Positions 1 to 9,069 are shown, counted from the first letter of the stretch. The stretch is DNA of 61,712 nucleotides from Candidatus Bathyarchaeota archaeon (GCA_026014665.1 JAOZHX010000007.1:1-61712), one strand, 5' to 3'. A program made the numbers and translations. The notes: generated by a model from the sequence alone, not told the origin.

Positions 1-374
<374 letters not shown>

Positions 375-855
375 AAGAAAGCAAGTTCGCGTTTGCGTGC
401 TTGATTGGAGGAGCAAGGGGAACATAAACAGGTATACGTCAAAGCCCAGAATTTTAGCAATTTTTTAGTGTTAAATATTTGGTTTTCAATATGTTTTTTG
501 TTTATTTTTAATGTTTTTAATATTTCGAAGCCTTCCTTATCAAAAAAAGCGATTTGGTTGAACAAATGCCAGATGGCAGAAAGGTTTAACCCCGAATCAG
601 AAGCAATTTGTTTTATCTGCCATGTTGCTGGGTATGGTTAGTAGGGTTTGATTCTGATGGCTCTTTTTCGATTTTGATTTTTCTATGAAAATATTTTTTG
701 AGCCACTTCGATGGGGCTTGCGCCTTAAGCTTTATGTGGGTGTAAATTGCCCGATTAAGCCTTTTGCGCTTTCTTCTAAAATGAACTTTTTACCGATGAA
801 ATGCAAAAGCGTTATTAGTAAATCAGATGGATTGCTCAATAGGAGTGATACTGAG
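375..855. other. 16S trailer and AT-rich spacer
   Basis: No convincing gene is visible. Directly after the 16S end a short hairpin can form (AAGCA at 378-382 with TGCTT at about 398-402). It may be a trailer or processing structure. Further on, ATGGCAGA near 571 and TCTGCCAT near 618 form an 8-bp inverted repeat, and ATCAGAA/TTCTGAT pairs around 597 and 650. The spacer has no 23S, 5S or tRNA gene. The upper reading frame of the next gene extends into it, but its N-terminal part is unlike a membrane-protein start. Confidence 0.5.
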
Positions 856-1128
856 TTGGAGATAATCGTTCTAATACCACGCCTCGTATTTATCACAATC
901 ACCCTAGTGGTTTTTGCATTTTCCCTCTTGACTTTTTCACGATATAAAACCAAGAAAACCCTGCTATTGACATTGGGCTTCGGCTTGTTTTTTGTCCATG
1001 GCTTAATCTCAATCCCTGAAATTTTCAACCAAGAGTATAATTTTCTATTTCGGGATAACATTCATCTTCTTATCGATGCCGTGGCACTCTTGTTAATACT
1101 TCTAGGGGTTCTGCAAGATCAAAAATGA
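856..1128 (+). CDS. Small three-helix membrane protein, partner of wHTH regulator
   Basis: The protein of about 90 aa has three predicted transmembrane segments: an N-terminal one starting IPRLVFITITLV, a middle one around LLLTLGFGLFFVHG, and a C-terminal one around LLIDAVALLLILLG. I chose the TTG at 856 because GGAGTGAT at 842-849 is a strong ribosome binding site 6 nt upstream. An ATG at 685 is in frame but lacks such a site and would add a non-membrane N-terminus. The gene ends in an ATGATG overlap with the next gene, so the two are probably translationally coupled. Small membrane proteins coupled to winged-helix regulators are common in archaea. The function is unknown; it may sense a membrane signal for its partner. 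Confidence 0.65.
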   Translation: MEIIVLIPRLVFITITLVVFAFSLLTFSRYKTKKTLLLTLGFGLFFVHGLISIPEIFNQEYNFLFRDNIHLLIDAVALLLILLGVLQDQK

Positions 1129-1700
1129 TGTTTAAAGATGAAATCCTGGTAAACGAACGGCGAGGTAAAATTTATGCGTGTATCAAGCGAAACCCAGGTT
1201 TACACTTAAGGCAGATTCAAAGAATCCTAAACATTCCTCTTGCTAGCCTGCAATATCATCTCAACTATATGTCAAGAAGAAAAATAATCTTCGAAGAAAA
1301 ATCCGAGAGTTACACCAGATACTATTGTGAGGTGTTAGAACCTAAAGATAACAAGATATTATCGGTTTTACGTCAAAAAAGGCTTAGAGAAATCCTCCTG
1401 CTAGTCCTCATAAACAAGAAGGTGAAGAGTCAAACAATAGTTAAGACTTTAAACCTCTCACCCTCAACGATTTCTTTTTACCTAAACCATTTAGTTAAAA
1501 ATAATATTCTTGAACGAACAAAAGTGGGTTATGAAAATATCTACACATTAAAGGAAGAAGATCGAATAGAAAAGATCTTAATCGCTTACCAACCAAGCTT
1601 CATGGATAAAATGGTTGATAAATGGGCAAGCACATGGCTCGAAACTAGTCTAGTTAAGGACCAAACCAATCAGGAAAATACTGAGCCAGATAAGCGTTAA
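1125..1700 (+). CDS. Tandem winged-helix transcriptional regulator
   Basis: The protein has 191 aa (190 if the ATG at 1128 is used). Two winged-helix units are visible. The first, residues about 10-70, contains LHLRQIQRILNIPLASLQYHL. The second, residues about 80-150, contains KSQTIVKTLNLSPSTISFYL. The SxxxYHL and STISFYL recognition helices are typical of ArsR-like archaeal regulators. The reading frame overlaps the upstream membrane gene (ATGATG), which suggests one transcript and a functional pair. It has no cysteine metal motif. The regulated genes cannot be read from sequence. Confidence 0.85.
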   Translation: MMFKDEILVNERRGKIYACIKRNPGLHLRQIQRILNIPLASLQYHLNYMSRRKIIFEEKSESYTRYYCEVLEPKDNKILSVLRQKRLREILLLVLINKKVKSQTIVKTLNLSPSTISFYLNHLVKNNILERTKVGYENIYTLKEEDRIEKILIAYQPSFMDKMVDKWASTWLETSLVKDQTNQENTEPDKR

Positions 1701-1830
1701 TTTCGATTGTTGCACTATTTTTTTTAGAAATTTGTTCTAATAATTTTTAGAGGTTGCTCTAATTTGTTTTTGGACCTGATTTATGGGTTTTATACCTTAA
1801 GAAAAACCTTTTTTAATACATGGATGGCCA

Positions 1831-2952
1831 ATGCATGGGAAAGCATCGATTAGTCGATTTCTGACCAAAAAAACAGCGTTGGCATTAGTTATTCTGTTTG
1901 CTGTAGGGATAAACTTTCAGATTTTTTATCGCTCTTACCCTCAAACGTTTGGACCGCAAACGCCTGAGCTTGCAAGAGATTTTTCTGCATATTACATAGG
2001 TGCATGGAGATTGTTCCATAATCCCACTGCAGTTTACTGTGATGGCGTTCAGCCGGGCGATTGCCAAATCGCAGGAGAACCGCAGACCTTTAGATACCCA
2101 CCTTGCTTTCTTTTGCTGTTTGCGCCATTCCTGACCATAAGTTATCAAGATGCCTTCAACGCCTTCAATATAATTCAGTTCCTTTCGATTTTCGCGTTAG
2201 CTTTCTTTGTTTTCAGGTTAACAGAAGACAAACCGCTCACTCTTGCCTCTGTGGTTGCGGTGATTGTGCTGGTTAATCCACTGCTTTTTCTGCCCTCACT
2301 TTGTGGAAGCTACTCCATAACTGGCTTTCTCCATTACCGCATCGTTAGTCTACATCTTCAGACCATTTCACCTAGCTACTACGCGGGATACCTCTTAGGA
2401 AACGCTCACATCCTCCAAAACACCCTGATAGTGGGCGCATTATACTTTGGGTACGTTAAAAAACCCTGGCTCTCAGCGTTAATGTTCACGTTCGGTGCTC
2501 TGGACCCCAGGGCTGCCCTTTTTTCGCTGCCATTGCTGATGTGGTATAACAGAGGCGTTATAAGAAAGTTCGTTGCAGGATCAGCCATTTTTTTAACCGC
2601 TGCGAACCTACCGTTTTTCTTCTATCATGGTGTTGGCTTTGCTCTTTTTCAGTCGAACTTCAGGGCATCAATTAACCTCTTCGATTTCATCGTGTATGAC
2701 TATATTCCGATTTTTTCAGTTGCGTCCATTGGCTTGCTTGAAATGGGAACTATCATCTATAATCAAAGAACTCAGCTGACAGCCCTTCAAACTGCACCTG
2801 TTATATCAAATGTAAGCATATCAAGTGGCAACGATGACATTGAGGCACGGTTGGAAAAGGCAATGAGGCGAACGGAACTTTTAACCTATGCTGCAATAGG
2901 CCTTGCCATAGCTATTCTTGCCGCTATTATAGGAGTTGCTTTCCTGCGATGA
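1831..2952 (+). CDS. GT87-like polytopic membrane protein
   Basis: This 373-aa protein has about eight to nine hydrophobic segments. An early periplasmic part reads DFSAYYIGAWRLF, then FRYPPCFLLLFAPF. This pattern (acidic-x-x-YY-A, followed by YPP and a hydrophobic helix) is typical of the GT87/DUF2029 family of lipid-linked sugar transferases. The last 60 residues form a charged helix (DDIEARLEKAMRRTE) followed by one extra helix, which is unusual as a tail. The start ATG at 1831 follows an AT-rich region without an obvious ribosome site. Family assignment is moderate and the substrate is unknown. Confidence 0.6.
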   Translation: MHGKASISRFLTKKTALALVILFAVGINFQIFYRSYPQTFGPQTPELARDFSAYYIGAWRLFHNPTAVYCDGVQPGDCQIAGEPQTFRYPPCFLLLFAPFLTISYQDAFNAFNIIQFLSIFALAFFVFRLTEDKPLTLASVVAVIVLVNPLLFLPSLCGSYSITGFLHYRIVSLHLQTISPSYYAGYLLGNAHILQNTLIVGALYFGYVKKPWLSALMFTFGALDPRAALFSLPLLMWYNRGVIRKFVAGSAIFLTAANLPFFFYHGVGFALFQSNFRASINLFDFIVYDYIPIFSVASIGLLEMGTIIYNQRTQLTALQTAPVISNVSISSGNDDIEARLEKAMRRTELLTYAAIGLAIAILAAIIGVAFLR

Positions 2953-2962
2953 TGTGGAGGGG

Positions 2963-3079
2963 GTGAAAAAAGTTTTGAATAACAGCCTTGAGGAAACACT
3001 CAAAAGAATTGAGCGAATAAACAGAATCCTGACCGTCACGGTTGTCGTTGAAGCGCTTGTATTAGTAATTTTCCTGTAA
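2963..3079 (+). CDS. Candidate single-helix microprotein
   Basis: A 38-codon frame begins 10 nt after the GT87-like gene: a charged amphipathic stretch (NNSLEETLKRIERINRIL) followed by a hydrophobic helix (TVTVVVEALVLVIFL). This resembles the helix-plus-anchor tail of the preceding protein (EARLEKAMRRTELL followed by a membrane helix). The start could be GTG 2963 or TTG 2975; GGAGG at 2956-2960 lies upstream of both. The architecture suggests a membrane-anchored coiled helix. It could also be untranslated. Confidence 0.4.
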   Translation: MKKVLNNSLEETLKRIERINRILTVTVVVEALVLVIFL

Positions 3080-3134
3080 TTTTTGCTTCCTCCTTTTTTA
3101 TGGTAGCTTAAAGAAAAAGAAGCAGGTACTGCTT

Positions 3135-3686
3135 TTAGATTCCGTATTTCTTTATTGTTGGGGTAAGCAGTCTAAGAATTAGCGGCGTAATGGGCAAAGT
3201 TACCGCCATGTTGCCTAAAAACCAGTTAAGAAAAAGGCTGAAAAATTCCGTCTCTGAAAAATGACCGCTCCAGACAAACACTGCAGATCCCCACAAAGCA
3301 CCCGCCAAGTTATTTAGGATTAGACCGAACAAAACGAAAACTGCAAAATCCCGTTTAGACCGTATTCCAACATTCGCCCTCAAAAGCGCAAAGGCTCCCA
3401 TCGGAATCACGACCTGCCAGAGGTCAGCCAACGACCAATACAGGTTAACGGTCAGAGGCAACCCGGCGGGAATCCCCGCGCCTATAACACAACCTATGTA
3501 AGCAGCTAATGCTCCCCAAACGCCAAACCATAACGCAAAAACAATCATGAAAGCTACAGCAAAGTAGAAGGTTACAACGCCGGGAACGTTGGAAAGGCTT
3601 AATGCAGCGTAACGTGCCAGAAAAACATTTGCGACGGTTACGATGACAAAAACGGTGATTTTTCTGGCGTTTAATTGTTTCTTCAT
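3135..3686 (-). CDS. Polytopic membrane protein, ECF S-component-like
   Basis: This 183-aa protein has five to six predicted membrane helices. The second and third contain FYFAVAFMIVFALWFGVWGALAAYIGCVIGAGI, with glycine and alanine packing motifs like those of substrate-binding S components of energy-coupling-factor transporters or MASE1-type sensors. No ATPase or EcfT partner lies next to it. The gene is followed by the L37e gene on the same strand with a gap, so it may be transcribed alone. Function and substrate are unknown. Confidence 0.55.
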   Translation of the reverse strand: MKKQLNARKITVFVIVTVANVFLARYAALSLSNVPGVVTFYFAVAFMIVFALWFGVWGALAAYIGCVIGAGIPAGLPLTVNLYWSLADLWQVVIPMGAFALLRANVGIRSKRDFAVFVLFGLILNNLAGALWGSAVFVWSGHFSETEFFSLFLNWFLGNMAVTLPITPLILRLLTPTIKKYGI

Positions 3687-3753
3687 ACGGGCACTCCAGA
3701 GCCAAGGCTAATAGCTAATTAAAGTAGAATAAAATAAAATTTAAAGATGCACT

Positions 3754-3951
3754 TTACCGCAACGTGGCGACTCGTTCTCTTTGCAGAGTCTTAGTTCGCC
3801 AATTATAACGTCTAATTGTTGTTTGTTCGCCAAACCCGCATGCTGCACAACGGTGGTTACGTACGTGGTATGCGCGTCTGCCGCAGCGTCGGCACATAAT
3901 GTGGACGGTTTTGCCTTGGCGTTTGCCCATTGATGGAGTGCCTTTTCCCAT
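3754..3951 (-). CDS. rpl37e: 50S ribosomal protein L37e
   Basis: A 65-aa zinc-ribbon ribosomal protein. It has the family signature [11 protein letters not shown] at the N-terminus, [10 protein letters not shown] at about 20-29, CAACG at about 35-39, then a basic tail. I chose the ATG at 3951 because AGGTGAT is placed just upstream on the coding strand and matches the anti-SD. A GTG three codons earlier is possible but would sit inside that site. The upstream lsm gene ends within this same site, so the two form a tight operon. lsm next to rpl37e is a conserved archaeal pairing. Confidence 0.96.
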   Translation of the reverse strand: MGKGTPSMGKRQGKTVHIMCRRCGRRAYHVRNHRCAACGFGEQTTIRRYNWRTKTLQRERVATLR

Positions 3952-3956
3952 GGCAA

Positions 3957-4184
3957 TCACCTAGGCGGGGGCGAAATAAGGACTACGTTGTCTCCTCGGA
4001 CGATGATAAGGCCTAGTTTCTTTTGGTCTTCGACGACAGTAGTGTCTTCTGTTTCCTCAAGGACTAGGTTTAGATGTTGGTCAAAACCTTTCAGTCTACC
4101 CCGAAGGCTTTTGCCGCCTTTTAGACGGACGAGGACGACTTTGCCGAGGTTTTGTTCGAGGATTTCAGTTGTCATTTCGCTCAT
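3957..4184 (-). CDS. Sm-like archaeal protein (LSm/SmAP)
   Basis: A 75-aa Sm-fold RNA-binding protein. The Sm1 motif is [25 protein letters not shown] (residues about 18-42) and the Sm2 motif is [14 protein letters not shown] (about 56-69). SmAPs form heptameric rings that bind U-rich RNA. I chose the ATG at 4184 (MSEMTTEI) because AAGGAT lies about 6 nt upstream; the longer frame from 4205 adds seven residues with no such site. The stop overlaps the ribosome site of rpl37e, consistent with coupled translation. Confidence 0.93.
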   Translation of the reverse strand: MSEMTTEILEQNLGKVVLVRLKGGKSLRGRLKGFDQHLNLVLEETEDTTVVEDQKKLGLIIVRGDNVVLISPPPR

Positions 4185-4378
4185 ATTAGTATCCTTCTGT
4201 ATCATTATCTCTTCTATACTTGAACTCTTTCCATTTAAACCTATCTAACCATGCTTTTGTGATTGAGTGTGTAAGCCTCTGCCTTAGGATGTTTTGCGAA
4301 TTTTGTGGTTGGTCACACCTGTCCTTATAAGGTTGAGCGTTCACTAAAGATGAAGAGACGAATGTGGGGCAGCAACCA

Positions 4379-4984
4379 ATGGCGACGATAATCGATTTAG
4401 CAGTAATTTTCGTTTTCTCCTTTGGGTTAAATCTAATACCGTTCGCTGGTCCCTCGAATTTACTTATCGCTTCTTCAGCTGCCATTGCGTTGGTCAATGC
4501 TGACGCGGCAACGCTTGTTATAGTTGGGGGTTTAATCGCTTTAGCTGCAGCCCTCGCCAAAGGCATCCATTACATGATTACTTTTTTTGTTAGCGGTCAT
4601 TTAAGCGAGAAGCGTCGTGCCCGTTTAGATGCAGACGCAGCTAAGGTGAAGCGCTGGGCTTTTTTGCTTCTCTTTGCAGCTGCGGCTACTCCGATTCCTG
4701 ACGAACCTGTCGTTATTCCTTTGGGGTTGATGAAGTATAGCCCTGTAAGGTTTTTTGTGGCGTATTTTTTGGGGAAATTGGCGATTGCAATTGCTGGAGC
4801 TTTTTTGGGGAATTTTGCAGGCGATGTTTTTGCACCTTATTTGAGTCCTTTGGCGATGTTTGTGCTTTCGGTTGTTTTGACTGTTGCAATAACTGTTGTT
4901 TTGTTGAAGGTAGATTTTGGCAAGTTGGCACATCGGTTTTTTAAACGCAAGCATTGCAGTGAAGCTGAGGTTGCTAAAGAATAA
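4379..4984 (+). CDS. DedA/VTT-like small-protein membrane family
   Basis: This is a protein of about 201 aa with five or six membrane helices. The segment FAAAATPIPDEPVVIPLGLMKY followed by FFVAYFLGKLAIAIAGAFLG matches the VTT/SNARE-associated core of DedA proteins (a proline-rich re-entrant loop, then F-x-x-A/G-x-x-LG-K). Bacterial DedA relatives act as lipid flippases or affect membrane potential; the archaeal role is unproven. The start is probably the ATG at 4379; an in-frame GTG lies at 4364. It is divergent from the lsm operon and 26 nt upstream of the PUA gene, so the two may be co-transcribed. Confidence 0.75.
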   Translation: MATIIDLAVIFVFSFGLNLIPFAGPSNLLIASSAAIALVNADAATLVIVGGLIALAAALAKGIHYMITFFVSGHLSEKRRARLDADAAKVKRWAFLLLFAAAATPIPDEPVVIPLGLMKYSPVRFFVAYFLGKLAIAIAGAFLGNFAGDVFAPYLSPLAMFVLSVVLTVAITVVLLKVDFGKLAHRFFKRKHCSEAEVAKE

Positions 4985-5010
4985 ATTAGATTGCATGCAT
5001 AGGGTTAGTT

Positions 5011-5514
5011 ATGCCTTTAAAAAAACGTCGCTACGCTTTGAAAACCAAAGAAGCCAAACAAATGCTTGACGATGCTTCAGAAAAATTGAAGGTTAACTTG
5101 GAAGACTTTTTTGGAGCTAAAGTTAACGTTGAAGTCATTGAAACAGATATCGGCGCAATCTATCTCGTGGATAGGAAACCTGTGCTTTACAGGATGGATG
5201 AACGCATTTTGCCTACGTTATTTTTTGCTGAATTCGTTGCCAGAGCGCCTAAGTTAGTGGTTGATATGGGGGCAGTTCCGTTTATTTGTAAGGGTGCAGC
5301 AGTGATGGCCCCAGGCGTGGTTCAAGTTGAGGGGCAATTTGGAGTAGGCGACTTTGTAATCGTAGTTGACGTAAAGTTTAGGAAGCCTTTGGCTTTAGGT
5401 GAGAGTCTGCTGGACGCCCAGTCTATGAAAGGGACCAAGAAGGGTCCCGTCGCTAAAACACTCCATTATGTGAGCGACAAAGTTTGGAGTAGCATAAAAA
5501 GCCTTGGTTACTAA
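5011..5514 (+). CDS. PUA-domain RNA-binding protein (MCT-1/Tma20-like)
   Basis: A 167-aa protein. The N-terminal half (residues about 1-75, KTKEAKQMLDDASEKL and following) matches the pre-PUA domain of archaeal MCT-1-like proteins. The C-terminal PUA domain (about 78-160) has LVVDMGAVPFICKGAAVMAPGVV and VGDFVIVVDVKFRKPLALGESL. In eukaryotes this family takes part in tRNA/40S recycling and initiation; in archaea the role is likely ribosome- or tRNA-related. It starts at ATG 5011 and is followed by a GT-rich repeat rather than by a gene. Confidence 0.88.
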   Translation: MPLKKRRYALKTKEAKQMLDDASEKLKVNLEDFFGAKVNVEVIETDIGAIYLVDRKPVLYRMDERILPTLFFAEFVARAPKLVVDMGAVPFICKGAAVMAPGVVQVEGQFGVGDFVIVVDVKFRKPLALGESLLDAQSMKGTKKGPVAKTLHYVSDKVWSSIKSLGY

Positions 5515-5554
5515 AAAAGGTGGTTAGTGCAAGTGCGGCTAGTAGCTTGATGAG

Positions 5555-5768
5555 GTAGCTTTATGTGGTTGTGGCGGTTTTTTGGGTGCCACAAGATGGT
5601 TTATGGTTGTGGTTGCTTTTGGGTTTTGGGTTGTTTTGCCGTTTCTGTTTGTGTGTGGGGCAGGCATCTTTCTCCACACGCCCAACATGGCTCCATGTTG
5701 AGTTCGATTGCTTGTGGGTGTGGCTGCATGTTGAAGGCGCCTTAGATTGCACATCGAAAAGAAAGAAA
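5555..5768. repeat. GT-rich dispersed repeat, copy 1
   Basis: This is a stretch of about 200 bp, strongly G+T-rich on the plus strand. It is related to the segment at about 48030-48245. Shared blocks include CTCCACA, then CATGGCTCCATGTTGA, then GTGTGGCTGCATG. Two hairpins recur: GTGTGG with CCACAC, and ACATGG-CTC-CATGT. On the minus strand both copies keep an open frame with no indel over about 58 codons (QHAAT...QHGAM...WRK...PH...NR). About half the residues match, and nothing resembles a known protein. It could be a mobile remnant, a structured RNA or a microprotein; I cannot decide. Confidence 0.6.
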
Positions 5769-5829
5769 ATACTGATAAATTAATGAATATAGAAAAATCA
5801 TGCTTTTTTACTGGGATTCGGGTGGTGGC

Positions 5830-6444
5830 TTATTCGTTTGGGGCAGTGTAGTAGCCTTTGTCAATCTTTACAAAGATTAATGGGCCTTTACTTTGCGCCA
5901 TCTCGCGTGCTTTTCTTAGCGTATTGTTGACCACCGTAAAAGTTCTTTCTTTGTCGCCTAAGCATTGGTTGCATTTTTCGCTCAGCTCCATCTTGAGAAG
6001 GTTCTCTGAGAGGATTTCGGTGCCGCAGATTTCTCCGTTTTTGATCAGTGTTGCAACGACGACTTCTTGAAGCTCCTGCTTGTTCTCGATCTTGCGCCAC
6101 AGCGGTTCAGCGTTGCTTATGGCTTTGGTCATTTTGTTCCATTTGCTTGCGTTCTGGTCGCCGATGAGCAGTTTAACCCGTTCTTTCCATTTCTTAAACC
6201 AGATGCCAATCCACACGGTTAAGAATGCATCCAGCTCGGCTGGGTCTTCTTTGAAAAGCTGTTCCAACCGCTCAATTAGTTCGCATTGGCTTGCCTCTTT
6301 GCCGATGAGACCCCACTGGAACTTGAGGTAATTGGTGAAGTCTTGACAAGCAACTTGCAGAACCTTGCGATCCGACCCCAACACATCAAGGGCGGGGTCA
6401 GCTTCTTTTAGTTTCTCCCCCATCATAATCTCTACAAAGTTCAT
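5830..6444 (-). CDS. Uncharacterised helical protein
   Basis: A 204-aa soluble protein, mostly helical and rich in charged residues. I do not recognise it. There is one CxxC pair (CNQC, around residue 158-161). The last 40 residues (ERTFTVVNNTLRKAREMAQ, then GPLIFVKIDKGYYTAP) look like a recognition helix followed by a beta wing, so a C-terminal winged-helix fold is possible. A stretch rich in tryptophan and lysine (VWIGIWFKKWKERVKLL) lies in the middle. It is flanked by the HAD gene on the same strand about 135 nt upstream and by the GT-rich repeat downstream. Confidence 0.7.
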   Translation of the reverse strand: MNFVEIMMGEKLKEADPALDVLGSDRKVLQVACQDFTNYLKFQWGLIGKEASQCELIERLEQLFKEDPAELDAFLTVWIGIWFKKWKERVKLLIGDQNASKWNKMTKAISNAEPLWRKIENKQELQEVVVATLIKNGEICGTEILSENLLKMELSEKCNQCLGDKERTFTVVNNTLRKAREMAQSKGPLIFVKIDKGYYTAPNE

Positions 6445-6579
6445 TATGATTCCCGCCGTAGCCCTCTCTATTAATGCTAAAGTTCAAGGTTTTAATTAAA
6501 CCTTGTTTTCTCATTTCAATAAATCGCGTCTGGTTAATAAGAGCGATATTTCCATTTTCGATATAACCAAAAAGCGTTA

Positions 6580-7233
6580 TTAAATGAATTCTGGAAGTGC
6601 CGAAACATCAGGCAAAATCAAATCTGGTTTTTCTTTAGCCAATTCCTGTGGTCGAAAGAGTCCAGAGAGAAATGCGATGGTTTTGGCGCCTGCCGCTTTG
6701 CCCGCTCGGATGTCACTGACGGAGTCTCCTGCCATAATGCAGTCGCTCATGTTGAGGTCCAACTTTTCAACACACTTGACTAATGCTTCAGGAGAGGGCT
6801 TAGGTTTGCAAGTGTCTAGCCCCGTTACCACGTGGGCAAAGTATTTGGCTATGCCAAAGTAATCGAGTTCTTTTTGGATCACTTGTTTGGGCACATGTCG
6901 CATAGTCACCACTGCAAGCTTGGTTCTATATGCCAGCGCCTCCAAAGCAGCGGAAACGTTGGGAAGCAACCGCGTCTTGGTTTCCGTAACTGAATAATAC
7001 GCGTCAAAATAGAATCCCAGCATCCTTTTTCCGTTCCCGCCTGCAAGATCAGACAGCGGCAATCCCTGCTCAAGGCGACGTGGAATTTCAAGGGCAACCT
7101 CTAGTTCAGGCGGTTTTTCTCCGACGGCTTGGAAAGCAATTCTTGCAGCCTCCAAGTAGGCGCCCGTAGAATCCACTAGGGTGCCGTCTAAATCTAGGAA
7201 TATGCCTTTTGCTTTGATTGGGGTTAGATTCAT
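6580..7233 (-). CDS. HAD-superfamily phosphatase (phosphoglycolate phosphatase-like)
   Basis: A 217-aa HAD hydrolase of subfamily IA. Motif I is FLDLDGTLVDS (nucleophile Asp14, acid/base Asp16). Motif II is the threonine in LAVVTMRH. Motif III is the lysine in CKPKPSPEAL. Motif IV is MAGDSVSDIRAGKAAG, with its acidic pair. A helical cap lies between motifs I and II (residues about 20-90). The family cleaves small phosphorylated metabolites such as phosphoglycolate; the true substrate cannot be set from sequence. The upstream region (7234-7395) faces the 56-aa gene and the phosphate island. Confidence 0.9.
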   Translation of the reverse strand: MNLTPIKAKGIFLDLDGTLVDSTGAYLEAARIAFQAVGEKPPELEVALEIPRRLEQGLPLSDLAGGNGKRMLGFYFDAYYSVTETKTRLLPNVSAALEALAYRTKLAVVTMRHVPKQVIQKELDYFGIAKYFAHVVTGLDTCKPKPSPEALVKCVEKLDLNMSDCIMAGDSVSDIRAGKAAGAKTIAFLSGLFRPQELAKEKPDLILPDVSALPEFI

Positions 7234-7316
7234 GTTCTTCTATGGTTTGAGGGTGCGGCTGGTTTCTTAAAGGTTTCTTATGCTTGAAGGGCTATTCGAT
7301 TCGCAACTCTATATTT

Positions 7317-7347
7317 TCTATATAGTTTATGGAGGTTATCTCTATAG
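7317..7347. promoter_or_regulatory. TATA/operator region shared with pstS2 promoter
   Basis: TCTATATAG at 7317-7325 is followed by TTTATGGAGGTTATCTCTAT (7327-7346). The same two blocks, TCTATATAG and TTTATGGAG(A/G)TT with a following CTATA, recur at 10262-10300 between the AbrB-PhoU regulator and pstS2. I infer a shared control site of the phosphate genes that also governs the 56-aa gene. The first block can serve as the TATA box of that gene. Confidence 0.45.
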
Positions 7348-7395
7348 GTTTCTTTCGCTAAAATGTTGCTTGGAAAAAGATGAGGTGGAAAATGA

Positions 7396-7566
7396 ATGCT
7401 CTCAAGAGATTGTGATGGCTGCTTCCAGCTAAAAGAGTGCAGCAAACGCTACCAAAAAGCCACCATTGGCGATAAAGTCTACTGCCCCGATGGGACAGCC
7501 CATCTGATTGACAATGGCAGCGAAACCCAAAGCCCCAAAGTCGTCTGCATATTACAATACCCATAA
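7396..7566 (+). CDS. Small cysteine-rich protein (56 aa)
   Basis: A 56-codon frame starts at ATG 7396 with AGGTGG at 7383-7388, a strong ribosome site 7 nt upstream. It encodes a soluble peptide with CDGC near the start (Cys6, Cys9), further cysteines at about 15, 29 and 51, and the block KATIGDKVYCPDGTAHLID. The spacing suggests a small metal-binding fold. It lies 218 nt upstream of pstS1, and its promoter shares a motif with the pstS2 promoter. I know no named family for it. Confidence 0.6.
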   Translation: MLSRDCDGCFQLKECSKRYQKATIGDKVYCPDGTAHLIDNGSETQSPKVVCILQYP

Positions 7567-7682
7567 ACAAAGATTGAGAAATTACCCATAATTTTTATCT
7601 TTAAACCTGCTTTTTATTTTTTGATATTTTACACTTCAGAAGCAGTCCAAGCCTTTGTGGCTCCTATTGATTATATAGTTGC

Positions 7683-7698
7683 GTATAGATGCCTATAC
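7683..7698. promoter_or_regulatory. Inverted repeat upstream of pstS1
   Basis: GTATAG-ATGC-CTATAC is a perfect 6-bp inverted repeat with a 4-nt spacer, about 86 nt before the pstS1 start codon. A related CCTATG block follows at about 7701. Its position suggests an operator for the phosphate regulator encoded at 9160-10245. No function is demonstrated. Confidence 0.4.
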
Positions 7699-7783
7699 TG
7701 CCCTATGATGTAATCAATATTCTATGCTGGTCGGCTATAATACACCCTTTCTTCAGTAGTTGAATCAATCGGAGAAAACAAAA

Positions 7784-9052
7784 ATGAAAATAATACATAT
7801 CGTCTTAGGAATAGCCGTAATAGCGATAGTTTTAGGTTCAGTTATCAGCTACACGTACTTAGCGATTCCCGCCCAAACACCCTCAACCTCTCCAACTCCA
7901 ACCCCAACAAATTCACCCACTGCAGCACCCACTTCCTCACCAACAATTTCACCATCCACTGGTCCCACTAGTAACCCCACAGCTAAACCAACATCAGCAC
8001 CTACCTCAGCGCCAACAGCCTCGCCAAGCCCAACACCAATTCCTCAGCCAGCGGTAATAAACGGTGCAGGTGCATCCTTTCCCTACCCCTTAATCAATGA
8101 AATGATAAAGGATTTCACAGGCACCAGAACGTGGGCAACCGTTAACTATCAATCCATCGGCAGCGGAGGCGGAATCTCAGCGTTGCAGGCAAAAACCGTT
8201 GATTACGCCGGTTCCGATGCACCCTTAACCGCTTCTGAAGCCGCCAATACCCCTAATGCCCTGCATATTCCAGAAACCATAGGAGCAGTAACAGTCGCCT
8301 ACAACTTACCTGGCATACCCACCGGTCTAAAGTTGACAGGACCAATCATCGCTGACATTTATCTGGGAACCATAACCAAATGGAACGACGATGCAATCAA
8401 GAACCTCAATCCTACTCTTAATCTTCCAGCGCAAAACATAATCGTGGTTCACCGCTCTGAGAGTTCAGGAACAAGCTTTGTCTTCACAGGCTATCTAAGT
8501 GCAGTAAGCACTACATGGGCCACTGGCCCTGGGCAAGGAAAAAATGTCGCTTGGCCAGTCGGCGTTGGCGTTAACAATAACGCTGGTGTTGCTGGAACAG
8601 TTGAAGGAAACGCCTACACAATCGGCTATGTCGAATTAGCCTACACAGTAGAAAACAACATGAAGGTCGCAGCCATACAAAACGCTGCAGGCAACTTTGT
8701 CATGCCAACCCTTGCAACCACAACCGCAGCCGCCCAATCAATTGCCTCCGCTGGCTTACCCGCAGGCAGCGCAAGCTGGACAAGCGTAAACATCCTCAAC
8801 GCTCCAGGTGCAAACTCGTACCCAATCGTTAGTTTCAGCTACATCATAGTCTATAAAGAACTCAACGTGATTCCAACTATGACTGAGGCTAAAGCAGCAT
8901 TGCTTACGCGATGGCTATGGTACATGGTGCATGACGGCCAAAACCTGGCTTCAGCCCTATCCTACGCGCCTCTACCCTCAAACGTCGTCCAACTAAACGA
9001 AGCCACTATTCAATCAATAACTTTCAACGGACAGGCACTACCTGTAACCTAA
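7784..9052 (+). CDS. pstS: Phosphate ABC transporter substrate-binding protein PstS (1)
   Basis: A surface-anchored phosphate-binding protein of about 422 aa. An N-terminal membrane helix (residues about 3-27) acts as anchor, followed by a linker of about 65 residues of Pro/Thr/Ser (repeats of PTSxPT type). Then comes the PstS fold, with GAGASFPYPLINEMI, YQSIGSGGGISALQ, DYAGSDAPL and VVHRSESSGTSFVFTGYL, the last two covering phosphate-contacting loops. I chose ATG 7784 because GGAG precedes it; a TTG at 7760 is also in frame. It is a paralogue of the pstS at 10344 and stands apart from pstCAB, separated by the regulator gene on the opposite strand. Confidence 0.93.
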   Translation: MKIIHIVLGIAVIAIVLGSVISYTYLAIPAQTPSTSPTPTPTNSPTAAPTSSPTISPSTGPTSNPTAKPTSAPTSAPTASPSPTPIPQPAVINGAGASFPYPLINEMIKDFTGTRTWATVNYQSIGSGGGISALQAKTVDYAGSDAPLTASEAANTPNALHIPETIGAVTVAYNLPGIPTGLKLTGPIIADIYLGTITKWNDDAIKNLNPTLNLPAQNIIVVHRSESSGTSFVFTGYLSAVSTTWATGPGQGKNVAWPVGVGVNNNAGVAGTVEGNAYTIGYVELAYTVENNMKVAAIQNAAGNFVMPTLATTTAAAQSIASAGLPAGSASWTSVNILNAPGANSYPIVSFSYIIVYKELNVIPTMTEAKAALLTRWLWYMVHDGQNLASALSYAPLPSNVVQLNEATIQSITFNGQALPVT

Positions 9053-9055
9053 GAA

Positions 9056-9069
9056 CCCACCTTTTTTTC
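9056..9069 (+). terminator. Poly-T terminator after pstS1
   Basis: Seven consecutive T residues (9062-9068) follow 10 nt after the pstS1 stop codon. Runs of T are the usual archaeal termination signal. The signal ends the solitary pstS1 unit before the convergent regulator gene. Confidence 0.45.
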